Assembly: GCA_020633825.1 (NCBI GenBank)
Contig: JACKCV010000003.1
Coordinates: 496,001-560,000, forward strand
DNA length: 64,000 nt
From: Fibrobacteria bacterium
Lineage (GTDB): Bacteria; Fibrobacterota; Fibrobacteria; UBA5070
Reading direction: 5' to 3'
In this document: positions 9,395 through 18,393 of the stretch, piece by piece
How the letters are laid out: each line of letters opens with the position of its first letter
How positions within the stretch are numbered: position 1 is the first letter of the stretch
Position numbers and translations under genes: made by a program
Notes under the pieces: model-generated
Databases searched by the model: none
Seen by the model: only the letters and a program-made list of their open reading frames with translations
What the model was told of the DNA's origin: nothing

Positions 9395-9734
9395 GTGGCG
9401 CGTCTCCTGAAGGCGGGGGAGCGGAGTGGTTGGTTCCGAGGCATCCCCGGACGAGAAGGGTGTCCAATCTAGCTCGCGGGAGGGATTCCTTCCCGCCCCT
9501 TCATCCATCGCCGAGGCGGCAGGTCCCCGCCGGTGGTCGCTCCGGACAGCCCCCTCCCCCCCCGGGAACGAGAAAGCCCACCCGGATACGCGTCCCGGAT
9601 GGGCTTCGTGGAAAACCTCGGTTTCCCTGAATGGGCGCGAAACGAGGGGAGCTCGACCCAACAGGATGTCCCGGAAAGCACCTCCGGCGTCCTTCCCACC
9701 GGGAGGAACGCCGGATGCGCAGGTTGGAGAGACC
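9395..9734. other. Intergenic stretch between scpB and the dehydrogenase
   Basis: No credible gene in 340 bases. It holds the promoter region of scpB on its left side and one terminator-like hairpin at 9572-9607 serving the minus-strand dehydrogenase gene. The remainder shows nothing I can assign. Confidence 0.6.
9572..9607 (-). terminator. Rho-independent terminator for the SDR gene
   Basis: Read on the minus strand, AAGCCCA-x-CCGG pairs with CCGG-x-TGGGCTT around an eight-base loop and is followed by TTTCTCG. It lies 130-160 bases after the dehydrogenase stop. Confidence 0.65.
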
Positions 9735-10439
9735 TCAGAGCTTCGCGTCGCGCAATTCCTGGGCCCGGAAGAACTGGGCCTGGGGTGCGTCGTCGGGGAG
9801 CATCACGGGGACCATCGCACCGGGAAGGACGGTCTCGGGGGCGTTGTCGGCGTTGGGCCCGCCCAGGTCGGTGCGCAACCATCCCGGATCCATGCGGCTC
9901 ACGATGATGCCGCTGCCCGCCAGATGGGCGCCGAGATCGTCGGTCCACTTGTCGAGAGCCCACTTGGAGGCTCCGTAGGCGGCCAACTGCCAAGTCTTGT
10001 CGATTCCGGAGGTCACGTTCACGATGCGTCCCCATCCGCGCGCCTTGATCGAAGGCAGTAGCTTGGTGGTCAGGCGCATGGGTGCGTAGGCGTTGATCTG
10101 GAACACGCGGCTCCAGTCGGAAAGATCCTGGGCCGAGATGTCTTCGGTCCAGACGCTCATCACCGCGGCGTTGTTGTAGAGGATGTCGACCCCACCGAAA
10201 TCGGCCAGGACCGCTTCGGCCAGGGCGTCGACATCTTCCGGCTTGCTCATCTCCCCGGCGTAGGCCTTGGCCTCGGCTCCGGCGGCGCGTACCAGCGCCA
10301 GCGTGGACTCGCAGGCTTCCAAGGTGCGGCCGTGGACCAGGACCCGGGCGCCTTCCTTGGCCAGGGCCTCGGCGACGAGTTTGCCGACTCCACGGCTGGA
10401 TCCGGTGACGAGGGCGGTCTTGCCTGAAAGGCGTTTCAT
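9735..10439 (-). CDS. Short-chain dehydrogenase/reductase
   Basis: Classical SDR of 234 residues and single Rossmann domain. The cofactor motif TGSSRGVG is at 12-19, the NNAA motif at 89-92, and the catalytic Ser144, Tyr155 and Lys159 (YGASK) are intact. An Arg in the glycine-rich loop and HGR further on suggest NADP preference (family rule, not tested). The ATG has AAGGAG upstream. It follows the GH5 gene on the same strand after 271 bases and is probably transcribed on its own. Substrate unknown. Confidence 0.9.
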   Translation of the reverse strand: MKRLSGKTALVTGSSRGVGKLVAEALAKEGARVLVHGRTLEACESTLALVRAAGAEAKAYAGEMSKPEDVDALAEAVLADFGGVDILYNNAAVMSVWTEDISAQDLSDWSRVFQINAYAPMRLTTKLLPSIKARGWGRIVNVTSGIDKTWQLAAYGASKWALDKWTDDLGAHLAGSGIIVSRMDPGWLRTDLGGPNADNAPETVLPGAMVPVMLPDDAPQAQFFRAQELRDAKL

Positions 10440-10710
10440 GGGACTCTCCTTGGATTGCACTGACGAAAAAAACGAAGGAACCGTGGGCCGCATCGAGAGG
10501 CGGCATCGTTTCCGGGAGAAGGATCGATCCGGAGGATTCTCCTTCTCGGCGATGCCCTCCGGCACTCCCCTGCGATCGGCATCCCGATCCGAACCGAGGA
10601 TCGTGCCGACGCTCCTCTTCCGGCTTCTCCCTCCACGCGATGGCCCAATGTGGCCCCGGGATGCGCGGACCGCAAGGCGAGAGCCTTGCGGAAATGGATC
10701 TCGGGGGAGT

Positions 10711-12360
10711 TCAGGGGAGGAACGGCAAGGCCTGGACCACCGTTCCAGTCGCGGTTTCGATGCGCACCATCGCGAGTCCGGCAGGCCCGGATGCCAGTTC
10801 GAGAGTGGTTTTCCCTTGCAGGGAACCTTGATCGAGAATCCGGCCCTGCAGATCGAGAAGGCTCCAGGAGAGCGCTTGGGGAGGAAGGGCGAGGGTCCAT
10901 CCCGTGGTGGTGCGCGCCGCGCGCAGACCCGACCCGACGGGGGCTCCAGGCCCGACCGACAAGGCTCCGGCCACGACCTCGATCCAGTTGAGGTTCACCA
11001 GGCTGGTGCCGTTGCCGCTCCACTCCGCGCGCAGGGTGGACACACCGGTGGCGTCGAGGGTCACTCCCGTCTCGAGGGTTTTCCAGGTCTGCCATCCCCC
11101 GGTGGAAGCCACATCGAAGGCCCCCAAGGAGCGCCCGCCCAATTTCACCTCGATCCGGCCCGCATTCTCCGTGGCGACCCGGACGCGCAGGAGGTGGTTG
11201 CCCGTCTTCTGCACACGAACCGGCAGTTCCAGCCAGGATCCGGGGGCGGTGTACCCCACGTTCTCGCCTCCCCCTTCATCCTGGGTCGTTTCGGTCTGGA
11301 GCTCGCTCGACATGGAGGGCGCCTTTTCGACCTCGATCCGACCGGGCAGGGACGCGGTGTCCAGAGGCTCGGGAGGGTCGGTGATCCCATCCCCCAACGC
11401 CTGTGCGACCTCGCGGATCTTGCCCACCACGTAGCGCCCGGAATTGGACAAGGCGCCATCGTTCCAGGGCCCGGTGGAACTGGCCGAGGTGGCCAACGCG
11501 GCCGAGGACTCGGATTTGTTCGACAGGGACCAGTTGGCCCAGCTGATCCCGAGTTCCTTGGCCAAGTCGAGCCACTGCTTGGTTTCGTCGGTGCACACGT
11601 CGCCACCGCCGTTGGCGCTGGTGGTCCCCCATTCGGTGAACATGATGGGGATCTTGGCCGCGGCGTTGCGCACCCGGGTGCGTTCCGTCGCGCCGTGGGT
11701 GCAGGCGTAGAAGTGGTAGGTGTAGGCGATGTTGGTGAGGGTGAGGGGGGAAGCGGCGGCCCGATCGACCGCCTTGGACCACTCCGGGGATCCGACGATC
11801 ACGAGATTGTCCGAATGTTTGCGGATGGCAGCCACCACGTCGATGGCGTAGGCCTTCACATCGTCCCAACTGGCGCGGGCCGGTTCGTTCCAGATCTCGA
11901 ACAGGACATGGGGGTCCTTGCCGTAGGTCTGGGCCATTTCCGTGAAGAAGGCGATCGCGGTTTCCTTGTAGGGGGAGTCCTGTTCCACATGCCAGTCGAT
12001 GAGGACGTACACGTCCTTCGCGATGGCGGCGTCCACGACGGTCCGGATCAGGGCCTTGTGCGAGTCCTTGTAGAGATACGACGGATTGGAGTTCGGGGTG
12101 TACACCGCGATGGGGGCGCGCACCAGGGAGGCTCCCCAATCGTCGACGATGGTGGCGACCGCTTGGGCGTTGAAGAATTTCTCGCCCCCCCACACCGGCC
12201 AGTACAAGCTCATGCCCGCCAGTTGGATGGGTTGGTCGTGGGCATCGACCACCTTGTTGCCGACCACCTTCAAGGCGCCATGCTGGGAGACCACTCCCGC
12301 AGAGGCATACGAGGATAGAGCAAGAGCCATGCACAGGCCCGTGCGACGAACGTGGTTCAT
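10711..12360 (-). CDS. Secreted GH5 endoglucanase with CBM6-like module
   Basis: A 549-residue exported enzyme expected to hydrolyse beta-1,4-glucan. Order: signal peptide (1-21); GH5 catalytic barrel (about 27-320) with acid/base Glu159 in WNEP and nucleophile Glu243 in FTEWGTT; a CBM6-like beta-sandwich (about 355-470, with DEGGGENVGYTAPGSWLEL and VNLNWIEV); and a C-terminal tail of about 70 residues with LLDLQGRIL and LPFLP. The tail resembles C-terminal sorting or tail domains seen in other enzymes of this window. A second enzyme with the same architecture lies at 61.8-63.5 kb. The MFS gene is upstream on the same strand. Confidence 0.93.
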   Translation of the reverse strand: MNHVRRTGLCMALALSSYASAGVVSQHGALKVVGNKVVDAHDQPIQLAGMSLYWPVWGGEKFFNAQAVATIVDDWGASLVRAPIAVYTPNSNPSYLYKDSHKALIRTVVDAAIAKDVYVLIDWHVEQDSPYKETAIAFFTEMAQTYGKDPHVLFEIWNEPARASWDDVKAYAIDVVAAIRKHSDNLVIVGSPEWSKAVDRAAASPLTLTNIAYTYHFYACTHGATERTRVRNAAAKIPIMFTEWGTTSANGGGDVCTDETKQWLDLAKELGISWANWSLSNKSESSAALATSASSTGPWNDGALSNSGRYVVGKIREVAQALGDGITDPPEPLDTASLPGRIEVEKAPSMSSELQTETTQDEGGGENVGYTAPGSWLELPVRVQKTGNHLLRVRVATENAGRIEVKLGGRSLGAFDVASTGGWQTWKTLETGVTLDATGVSTLRAEWSGNGTSLVNLNWIEVVAGALSVGPGAPVGSGLRAARTTTGWTLALPPQALSWSLLDLQGRILDQGSLQGKTTLELASGPAGLAMVRIETATGTVVQALPFLP

Positions 12361-12608
12361 CGACGAATTCTCCTGGTTGGGTCCTGGAGGACGATCCAGG
12401 ACGATTCTTCCCTTGGTCGCGACGAAGGGACGAGCGGTTGCACCGCGTACGAAGAAAACCTCCGTTTCACCCGTCGCCTCGCCAATGATCGAGCAACGCT
12501 CCAGGAAGGTATCGCCGCCTCGCCCGGTGCGCCCAGTATCGGTTTGCGCTCATGGGCATCGGAGCACGGAGCGGGGCATCGAGACGGCACCCGCCTTCGA
12601 TCGAGGGG

Positions 12609-13844
12609 TCAGTCCTCGAGGTAATCGAGCTCCTTGCCGAAGCTCTCCTCCAGGTGGATCACCGAAACGACGGCGAGGATCAGACACACGCCCCCCACCA
12701 TCGAGGCGGCTTCGACCACTCCCCAGCGGGGGGACAAGGCGGCGAAGGACAATGTGATGGGGACCACCGCGCCGCGCACGAAGTTCGGAACGGTGTTGGC
12801 CACCGTGGAGCGCAGGTCGGTGCCGAATTGTTCGGAGGCCACCGTGACGAACAAGGCCCAATATCCCACTCCGGTTCCGATCAGGAAGGTCAGGACGTAG
12901 AAGGCGGTGGCCGAGAGTCCCTGCAAGGCCAGGAACAGCGCGGCGACCACCGTCAGGAAACCCAGGTATCCGAAGATCACCTTGCGTCGGCTCTGCAGGA
13001 ATTGACTCAGGAAACCGCTGACGAGATCCCCGAAGGAAATCCCGATATAGGCCCAGACCACCGCCTGCCCGACGACCACATCCCGTGCCCCGTTGGCCTC
13101 GGCGAAGCGCGCGCACAGGGCCACCAGCACCCCCACCGCGAACCAGATGGGAAGTCCCACGGCGATGCAGGCCAGATACCGGGTGGCACGCTCGCGGGTG
13201 GCGAACAGGCGCAACACGTTGCCCCTGCCCGCGACGCCCTGGGCGGCGACTTTCCGGAACATGCCGGATTCGAAGCTGCGCATGCGCACCACCAGCAGGG
13301 CCAGTCCCATCACGCCACCGGTGATGAAGGCGTTGCGCCACCCCAGTTCCTTGCCCACGAAGAAGGCCACCACCGCTCCGAGCGTCCCGAAGGTGACGAT
13401 CACCACCGTCCCCCACCCGCGGATTCGACGCGGCATGGATTCCGAAACGAGGGTCACCCCCGCGCCCAACTCGCCGGCCAGGCCCACACCGGCCAGAAAC
13501 CGGCAGACCTGGTACAGGGTCATGTCGTGCACGAAGGCGTTGGCCAGGTTGGCCAGGCTGTAGAGCAGGATGGATCCGAACAAGGCCGAAACGCGTCCCT
13601 TGCGGTCGCCGAGCACCCCCCACAGGAGGCCCCCGAGGAGCATCCCCCCCATCTGCCAGTTGAACAGCAGGACTTCCACCGCCTTGAACGCCGCCGTTCC
13701 CGGGGTGTACCCCAGGTCGCCGAGGCTCGCGTTCTTGATCACGTTGAACAGGATGAGGTCGTAGATGTCCACGAAGTAACCCAGGGACGCGACGATCACG
13801 AGTCCGAGCCAAGGCATGCGGGAAACGGGGGCGGGAGTGGTCAT
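12609..13844 (-). CDS. Major facilitator superfamily transporter
   Basis: Inner-membrane transporter of about 411 residues with roughly twelve hydrophobic segments. The MFS signature GDRKGRVSALFG lies between helices 2 and 3, and RFLAGVGLAGELGAGVTLVSE resembles the metabolite:H+ symporter and sugar transporter branches. Start is uncertain: ATG at 13844, ATG at 13853 and GTG at 13874 are in frame and none has a convincing ribosome site. It sits upstream of the GH5 endoglucanase on the same strand, so uptake of a sugar or organic acid is possible, but substrate cannot be read from sequence. Confidence 0.88.
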   Translation of the reverse strand: MTTPAPVSRMPWLGLVIVASLGYFVDIYDLILFNVIKNASLGDLGYTPGTAAFKAVEVLLFNWQMGGMLLGGLLWGVLGDRKGRVSALFGSILLYSLANLANAFVHDMTLYQVCRFLAGVGLAGELGAGVTLVSESMPRRIRGWGTVVIVTFGTLGAVVAFFVGKELGWRNAFITGGVMGLALLVVRMRSFESGMFRKVAAQGVAGRGNVLRLFATRERATRYLACIAVGLPIWFAVGVLVALCARFAEANGARDVVVGQAVVWAYIGISFGDLVSGFLSQFLQSRRKVIFGYLGFLTVVAALFLALQGLSATAFYVLTFLIGTGVGYWALFVTVASEQFGTDLRSTVANTVPNFVRGAVVPITLSFAALSPRWGVVEAASMVGGVCLILAVVSVIHLEESFGKELDYLED

Positions 13845-13983
13845 GGAAGGCATTCCGGGAAGGAGGAGGTTCACCCGCGGGAGGATCGCATCGGACCCGT
13901 GGGCGTCAGAATTCGCCTTTGATAGTAATTCTCAGACCGCTCCCCGCCAGGGGAACCTTCCCGAGGACGCACCGTGCCCGCAC

Positions 13984-15588
13984 TCAGGGATGCAGCAGAC
14001 GGCGCGTCGCGGTGAAATTCACACGCTCCAGGTCGAACCATGCGGCGGAGCGGACCACCGACGCGAAGCGAAGCTCGTCGAGGCGGCCGACGAACCCCTC
14101 GCCCAGGCGCAGATCGCCGGTTCGTGGGGCCGGAGCCGCGGCGTCGACGTCGTAGGTTCCCGCGGAGATTCCATCCACGAAGAGTTCGGCCTTTCCGCGT
14201 TGACGATCGAGCGTCGCGGCGACCTGCACCCATCTCCGGGAGAGGATCGGGGCGAAGACCCCGGAGTCGGAATGACCACCCCGGGTCCGCAGTCCCACGG
14301 TGAACGCGCCTTCGGAAGACTTGCGAACCACCAACCCCCAGGTGGGAAGGGCGCTCTGGGCGTCGGAGTCCTTCCAGACGAGCCGCGCCTCGGATCCCGC
14401 GATGTCCTCCAGGTTCACCCAGAGGGAAAGGCTGAAATCGGAGGGCTCCCAGCGCCCGGCATCCCGGGCGACCAGGGACCCAGTCCCCTCGAAGCGTCGG
14501 GCTTCCCCGACGATCCCGGAATCGAAGGAGGCCACTCCCGAGAAGGGGGAGCAGGCGGCCACCGCGCAGGAATCGTGGCCCTCGAAGTGCCAGGCCCCCT
14601 CCCATCCGAAATCCAGATCGAAGACGGAAGGTCCCGACGACCAGATGGGCGCCTCTTCGTTGCCCCAGAGCAGGCTCACGAAGTGTTCCTTCGAAGAACC
14701 GTCGATCCGGGCCAACCGGGTCCACACTCCCCGAACCGTTCCGTCCCTGGCGGTGGAGATTTCGAAGGTGCGGGCGCTGTCGTGTTCGTCCCGTACCCGA
14801 AGGTCGGAGCGATCCGTGCGGAGCTGGTCGCGGATGGAATCGGGAAGGGGGATCCACAACGGGAAATCGGGGACATCGCGGGTGATGCCGGTGAGCGTGT
14901 TGTCGATGACCAGGACCTGGCGGTGCCGCCAATCGGAGGGGTCCTCGTCCCTCAAGGTGTGGAGCTCCACGTCTCCCAGGTCGGAGAGACTGCGGGGGGG
15001 AAGGAAGGTCCGGCGGCGCCCCTTGCGTACGACCCCGGCGGAATCGGCGCGGAAATCGAGGAGGACCGTCCCTGCGGAAATGTCCGTCCACCGGAAGGCG
15101 CCGGCGGAATCCGTGGGGATGGAAAGATCGGTTCCCAGGAGGCGCACCACACCGGCCCAACGAGGCTGGAAGACCCCCGCCAGTCCGGCGGTGCGGACCA
15201 GGGTGTCGAGCACCTCCTGCTCGCTGGTGGACAATTCCCGACGCAAGGCCAGCTCCCCCAGGCGGATCTCCATGGCGTACCGCCCGGGGCGGAACCCCAC
15301 GACCCGGATGGACCCATCCGCGCCGAGCGTGGTGTCCAGGCGCGTACGCCCCTGCGCGGAGATCGAGTCTCCCGGCTCTCCCCGCCCCCAATCGGCCGGG
15401 CGGATGGAGACCGCCGCATGGGCCACGGGGCGCCCGTCGTCGTCCACGAAACGCGCCGCCAGGGTATTGGAGGTCTCGGTGGAGCTGCCTCCCGCCAAAG
15501 GGCTTTCCCGGGGCGTATCGGAACACCCCCCCCCGACGAGGAGGGCACTCGCGCACCCGAGGAGCACCTTCCGACGGCGCCGGATCAC
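13984..15588 (-). CDS. DUF2341/LamG-domain lipoprotein
   Basis: Probable surface lipoprotein of 534 residues. A basic RRRRK start and a hydrophobic stretch end in GGGC, a weak lipobox. A domain resembling DUF2341 (about 230-330) is followed by a LamG/concanavalin-like sandwich (about 345-520, with DFSLSLWVN, WVQVAATLD and GRLDELRF). Such modules often bind glycans or proteins. Translation most likely starts at GTG 15588, which overlaps the stop of the TIGR02147 gene by four bases (GTGA); upstream in-frame codons lie inside that gene. The tight coupling suggests the two act together. Confidence 0.85.
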   Translation of the reverse strand: MIRRRRKVLLGCASALLVGGGCSDTPRESPLAGGSSTETSNTLAARFVDDDGRPVAHAAVSIRPADWGRGEPGDSISAQGRTRLDTTLGADGSIRVVGFRPGRYAMEIRLGELALRRELSTSEQEVLDTLVRTAGLAGVFQPRWAGVVRLLGTDLSIPTDSAGAFRWTDISAGTVLLDFRADSAGVVRKGRRRTFLPPRSLSDLGDVELHTLRDEDPSDWRHRQVLVIDNTLTGITRDVPDFPLWIPLPDSIRDQLRTDRSDLRVRDEHDSARTFEISTARDGTVRGVWTRLARIDGSSKEHFVSLLWGNEEAPIWSSGPSVFDLDFGWEGAWHFEGHDSCAVAACSPFSGVASFDSGIVGEARRFEGTGSLVARDAGRWEPSDFSLSLWVNLEDIAGSEARLVWKDSDAQSALPTWGLVVRKSSEGAFTVGLRTRGGHSDSGVFAPILSRRWVQVAATLDRQRGKAELFVDGISAGTYDVDAAAPAPRTGDLRLGEGFVGRLDELRFASVVRSAAWFDLERVNFTATRRLLHP

Positions 15589-16412
15589 GACACCTTCGGG
15601 CGCACGCGCGCGACCGGGAACAGTTGGATGTTCAACTGGAACACCCCGTCGGGTTCCCCGCAGTCCTGGGCGATGCTTTGGATTTGTCGACGCACTTCGG
15701 AAACTTTCTCCCTCACCTTGGGCAGGTCGCTCCATCTCAAAGTAACGGTCAACGACGAAACATCGCGTTCATCGACGGGAATTTCCTCCAACGACCTTTC
15801 CGCCAATCGCATCATCTGCCCCTGGAAGCGGCGGACCACCTCGGCGGGCATCTTCTCCCCCGGGTGCACGTGGGGCTCGGCCAGCCTCCAGAAGCCCTTC
15901 TCGTCCTGTTGGAGCAGTCCCAGGCGGGTCAGGAGTTCCACCGACTCCTTGACCTTCTCGGCGGAGACGCGGGGGGTGATCTTCTCCCCCACCTGCTCGA
16001 ATCCTCCGCGGAACGGAACGATCCCCGCCAGGGAGCGGACCACCGCGTGGTGCCAGTTGTGGAAGTACTCGGCCTGATCGGCCTCCAACCCCTTGACCTC
16101 GACCCCGCGCAACGCGACGAGCCGTTCGGTGAGCTCCTGGACTTCCCCACGGGTCTTGGCCCTCCCGAGTCGGACCAACGTCTCGAAGTAGGCCTCCTCG
16201 CGGGAATCGAATCGACAGAGCTTGGTGATGGCGGCGATGCGGCCCAGCGGCAGGTGCAGCTTCCCTTGCAGAACCTTCACGAGTTGGCCCGGATCCATGT
16301 CGATCTTGCCCGCCATGTAGCGCACGGAATACCAGTCCTTGTCGGCCTTGCGGGCTTCCTGGTAGGATTGCAGAAAGGCCCGATAGTCGAGGAACGCGAA
16401 TACGGAAATCAT
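15585..16412 (-). CDS. TIGR02147-family regulator
   Basis: A 275-residue cytoplasmic protein of the family defined in Fibrobacter (TIGR02147, DUF4423-like). It opens with the typical FAFLDYRAFLQSYQEARK. An HTH-like segment covers about 28-62 (YMAGKIDMDPGQLVKVLQGK), followed by FETLVRLGRAKT and a winged segment LGLLQQDEKGFWRL. The C-terminal LFPVARV also fits. A strong GGGAGGGAG ribosome site precedes the ATG. It is thought to be a transcriptional regulator, but targets are unknown. The lipoprotein gene downstream overlaps by four bases and is the natural candidate partner or target. Confidence 0.9.
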   Translation of the reverse strand: MISVFAFLDYRAFLQSYQEARKADKDWYSVRYMAGKIDMDPGQLVKVLQGKLHLPLGRIAAITKLCRFDSREEAYFETLVRLGRAKTRGEVQELTERLVALRGVEVKGLEADQAEYFHNWHHAVVRSLAGIVPFRGGFEQVGEKITPRVSAEKVKESVELLTRLGLLQQDEKGFWRLAEPHVHPGEKMPAEVVRRFQGQMMRLAERSLEEIPVDERDVSSLTVTLRWSDLPKVREKVSEVRRQIQSIAQDCGEPDGVFQLNIQLFPVARVRPKVS

Positions 16413-16846
16413 CTCGACTCCCTCCCGGAGGCAGCACGGGGGGCGAGTCTGGCACTCCTACCCCCAGGGCCCGGTTGCAATCCGGGGGCTGGAATTCTGT
16501 TGGATGGATGGCACTTCACAAATGGAACCTAACGCCCGGCTGGCCATGTTCGATCGAACCCGAGAATGCATTCGTTGACAACCGATTCAACACGCGTTCC
16601 CCCCATCTTTCCCCACCCACCTCGGGCTCAGCGGGGAAGCGTCCTGCTCCTTCCCCCACCTCCCAGGGAAGCATCTCATTTTCAGACGGCATCCGGTCCG
16701 ACTCGCCAGGATCGTCGAGCCCGCCTGCGGAAGGGGATGCCCACGTGTCGAGCACCCCCCAGCGCGTCCCGAACAGCTCCAGGAGACGAACTCGCCCCCC
16801 CTGGAATCAGGCTTGTTCCACTCCGGCGAACGGGAGGGAGGGCGAA
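16413..16846. other. Intergenic stretch between the PL1 and TIGR02147 genes
   Basis: This 434-base stretch contains no gene I can defend. The one minus-strand open frame at 16516-16755 lacks a ribosome site and any family resemblance. It should contain the promoter of the TIGR02147 operon next to 16412, but I see no clear -35/-10 pair. Confidence 0.5.
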
Positions 16847-18175
16847 TCACAAACCCGGAACGAACCGGGTGTGACGCACATCCTCCCCGGACAGCCGCAG
16901 GAGACGCGCCGACGCGGAGCGGGGCAGAGTGGCCCTGGTTCCTGCAGGAATGGAGAGGGAGGACAAGTGTCTCCCGTCCAAACCGAGCAATTCGACCTCC
17001 ATCGGTCGGGCTCCCCCGTTCCAGAAGGTCCAATCCTCCCCCGCGCGTTGCAGATTCGTCGGCTGGTGCACCACGGAGGCGACTGGAACCGGAGCCTTTC
17101 CCCAGGAGGTGATCGTCGGCCCCGCCCCGTCGGTGGAGCTGGTCAGTTCCGTTTCGAGGGCGGAAGCGGGAGACATGGCCAGGGTCGCGTAGGGCGGAAC
17201 GAAGGCGGTGCCCTTGCCCGCGGTGTTTCCCGAGCAATTCGTGAAGACGTTGTTGGATTTCACCGTGATCGCCGTGAAATCCCCGTCGAAGAGGTCGATC
17301 GGCTTCTTCTGGCCGAGGAAGAGGTTCCCGTCGACCAGGATGTCGGCCTTGTAGGCGGCACGGATGTCGTGTCCCTGCCCGGGATCCTTGCTGTTGAACA
17401 GGCAGTTGGCGACGTGCACCTTGCCGAAACGTACGCGCGGCATGCGCTCGGCCACTCCCTCGCCCCACCAGGTCTTGTAGAAGGTGACGTTGAGCCGTCC
17501 TTTCGAAGAAAGCTTGACCACCTTGGAACTGTCCGTATCGCTTCCACCCAGGAGGTTGCAGTACCGGTGGGACCAGTCTTTCACACCCGAGACGTACGAC
17601 TTGTCGGTGTAGGTGAATTTCGTCCAGCTCACGGTCACGAAATCGGCGGCCTTGGTGATGTCGGTGTTGCCGTCTTCGCCATCCAGGACCCGGAGATGGT
17701 CGAGCCAGATGTTGGTCGCCCCATCGATGATGGAGATTGCATCCTTGCGACCTTCCCCTGCGGATCCCCCGTTGTTGTCGACGGCCCCGGGCCCCTCGAC
17801 GATCAGGTTGCGCAGGATGATGTTCTTGACATTCTTCAGATCGAACCCGCCCTTGACATGGGCGCCGGGGAGACCGAGGATCGACTTGTCGCTGGACACG
17901 ACGACGCGATCCCCGTTGCCTTCTCCCCGGGTTCCGTAGGACCCGACAGTCCCCTTCACCCAGATCACGTATTTGCCCGACATCTTGGCGTACTTCTGCA
18001 GATCGGCCATATTCGTGACGGTGACCTCCATACCGCCTTTCCCGCCCGTGGTCCCGCCATTCTGCGAAGCCCAACCGGGAACGGGATCGTCCTGGGAGCC
18101 GACGGTGGCGAAGAGCGAGGGGGTGGCACCGAGGAGTGCCGTGGCCAGCAAGAAGGAGCGTGTGGAACGAATCAT
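16847..18175 (-). CDS. Secreted pectate lyase (PL1 family)
   Basis: Exported polysaccharide lyase of 442 residues. A signal peptide (1-23, ending SLFA) is followed by a right-handed beta-helix about 35-330 with PL1 markers: VKGTVG, NIILRNLIVEGP, WLDHLRV, DFVTVSWTKF and the catalytic-face region RMPRVRFGKVHVANCLF, which carries the expected Arg residues. PL1 enzymes cleave polygalacturonate by beta-elimination with Ca2+. The last 60 residues (VELLGLDGRHL) form a tail like those of the two GH5 enzymes here. AAGG lies upstream of the ATG. It has no overlapping neighbour. Confidence 0.92.
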   Translation of the reverse strand: MIRSTRSFLLATALLGATPSLFATVGSQDDPVPGWASQNGGTTGGKGGMEVTVTNMADLQKYAKMSGKYVIWVKGTVGSYGTRGEGNGDRVVVSSDKSILGLPGAHVKGGFDLKNVKNIILRNLIVEGPGAVDNNGGSAGEGRKDAISIIDGATNIWLDHLRVLDGEDGNTDITKAADFVTVSWTKFTYTDKSYVSGVKDWSHRYCNLLGGSDTDSSKVVKLSSKGRLNVTFYKTWWGEGVAERMPRVRFGKVHVANCLFNSKDPGQGHDIRAAYKADILVDGNLFLGQKKPIDLFDGDFTAITVKSNNVFTNCSGNTAGKGTAFVPPYATLAMSPASALETELTSSTDGAGPTITSWGKAPVPVASVVHQPTNLQRAGEDWTFWNGGARPMEVELLGLDGRHLSSLSIPAGTRATLPRSASARLLRLSGEDVRHTRFVPGL

Positions 18176-18393
18176 GGAGAGCCTTGCCCGGATTGGATGG
18201 ATTTCGGAAACCCTCCGGAGAACACCCGTGAGGATTCCCTCTTGGAACCAATCCGAACCTAGGGCCTCCCCCCCTCAAGCCGCGAAGGATCTCGATCGGG
18301 GAACGTTGAAATGCCGTTCAACATGCAAGCAAGGATACGCGATTTCGGGGCCCGCTCCGCTGCCCTGAGAGAGGGGGGAACGGAGCAGGAAAG

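Noticed and set aside
16516..16755. Possible 79-residue minus-strand gene in the 434-base gap
   Set aside because: No ribosome site or family, and composition typical of shadow frames.
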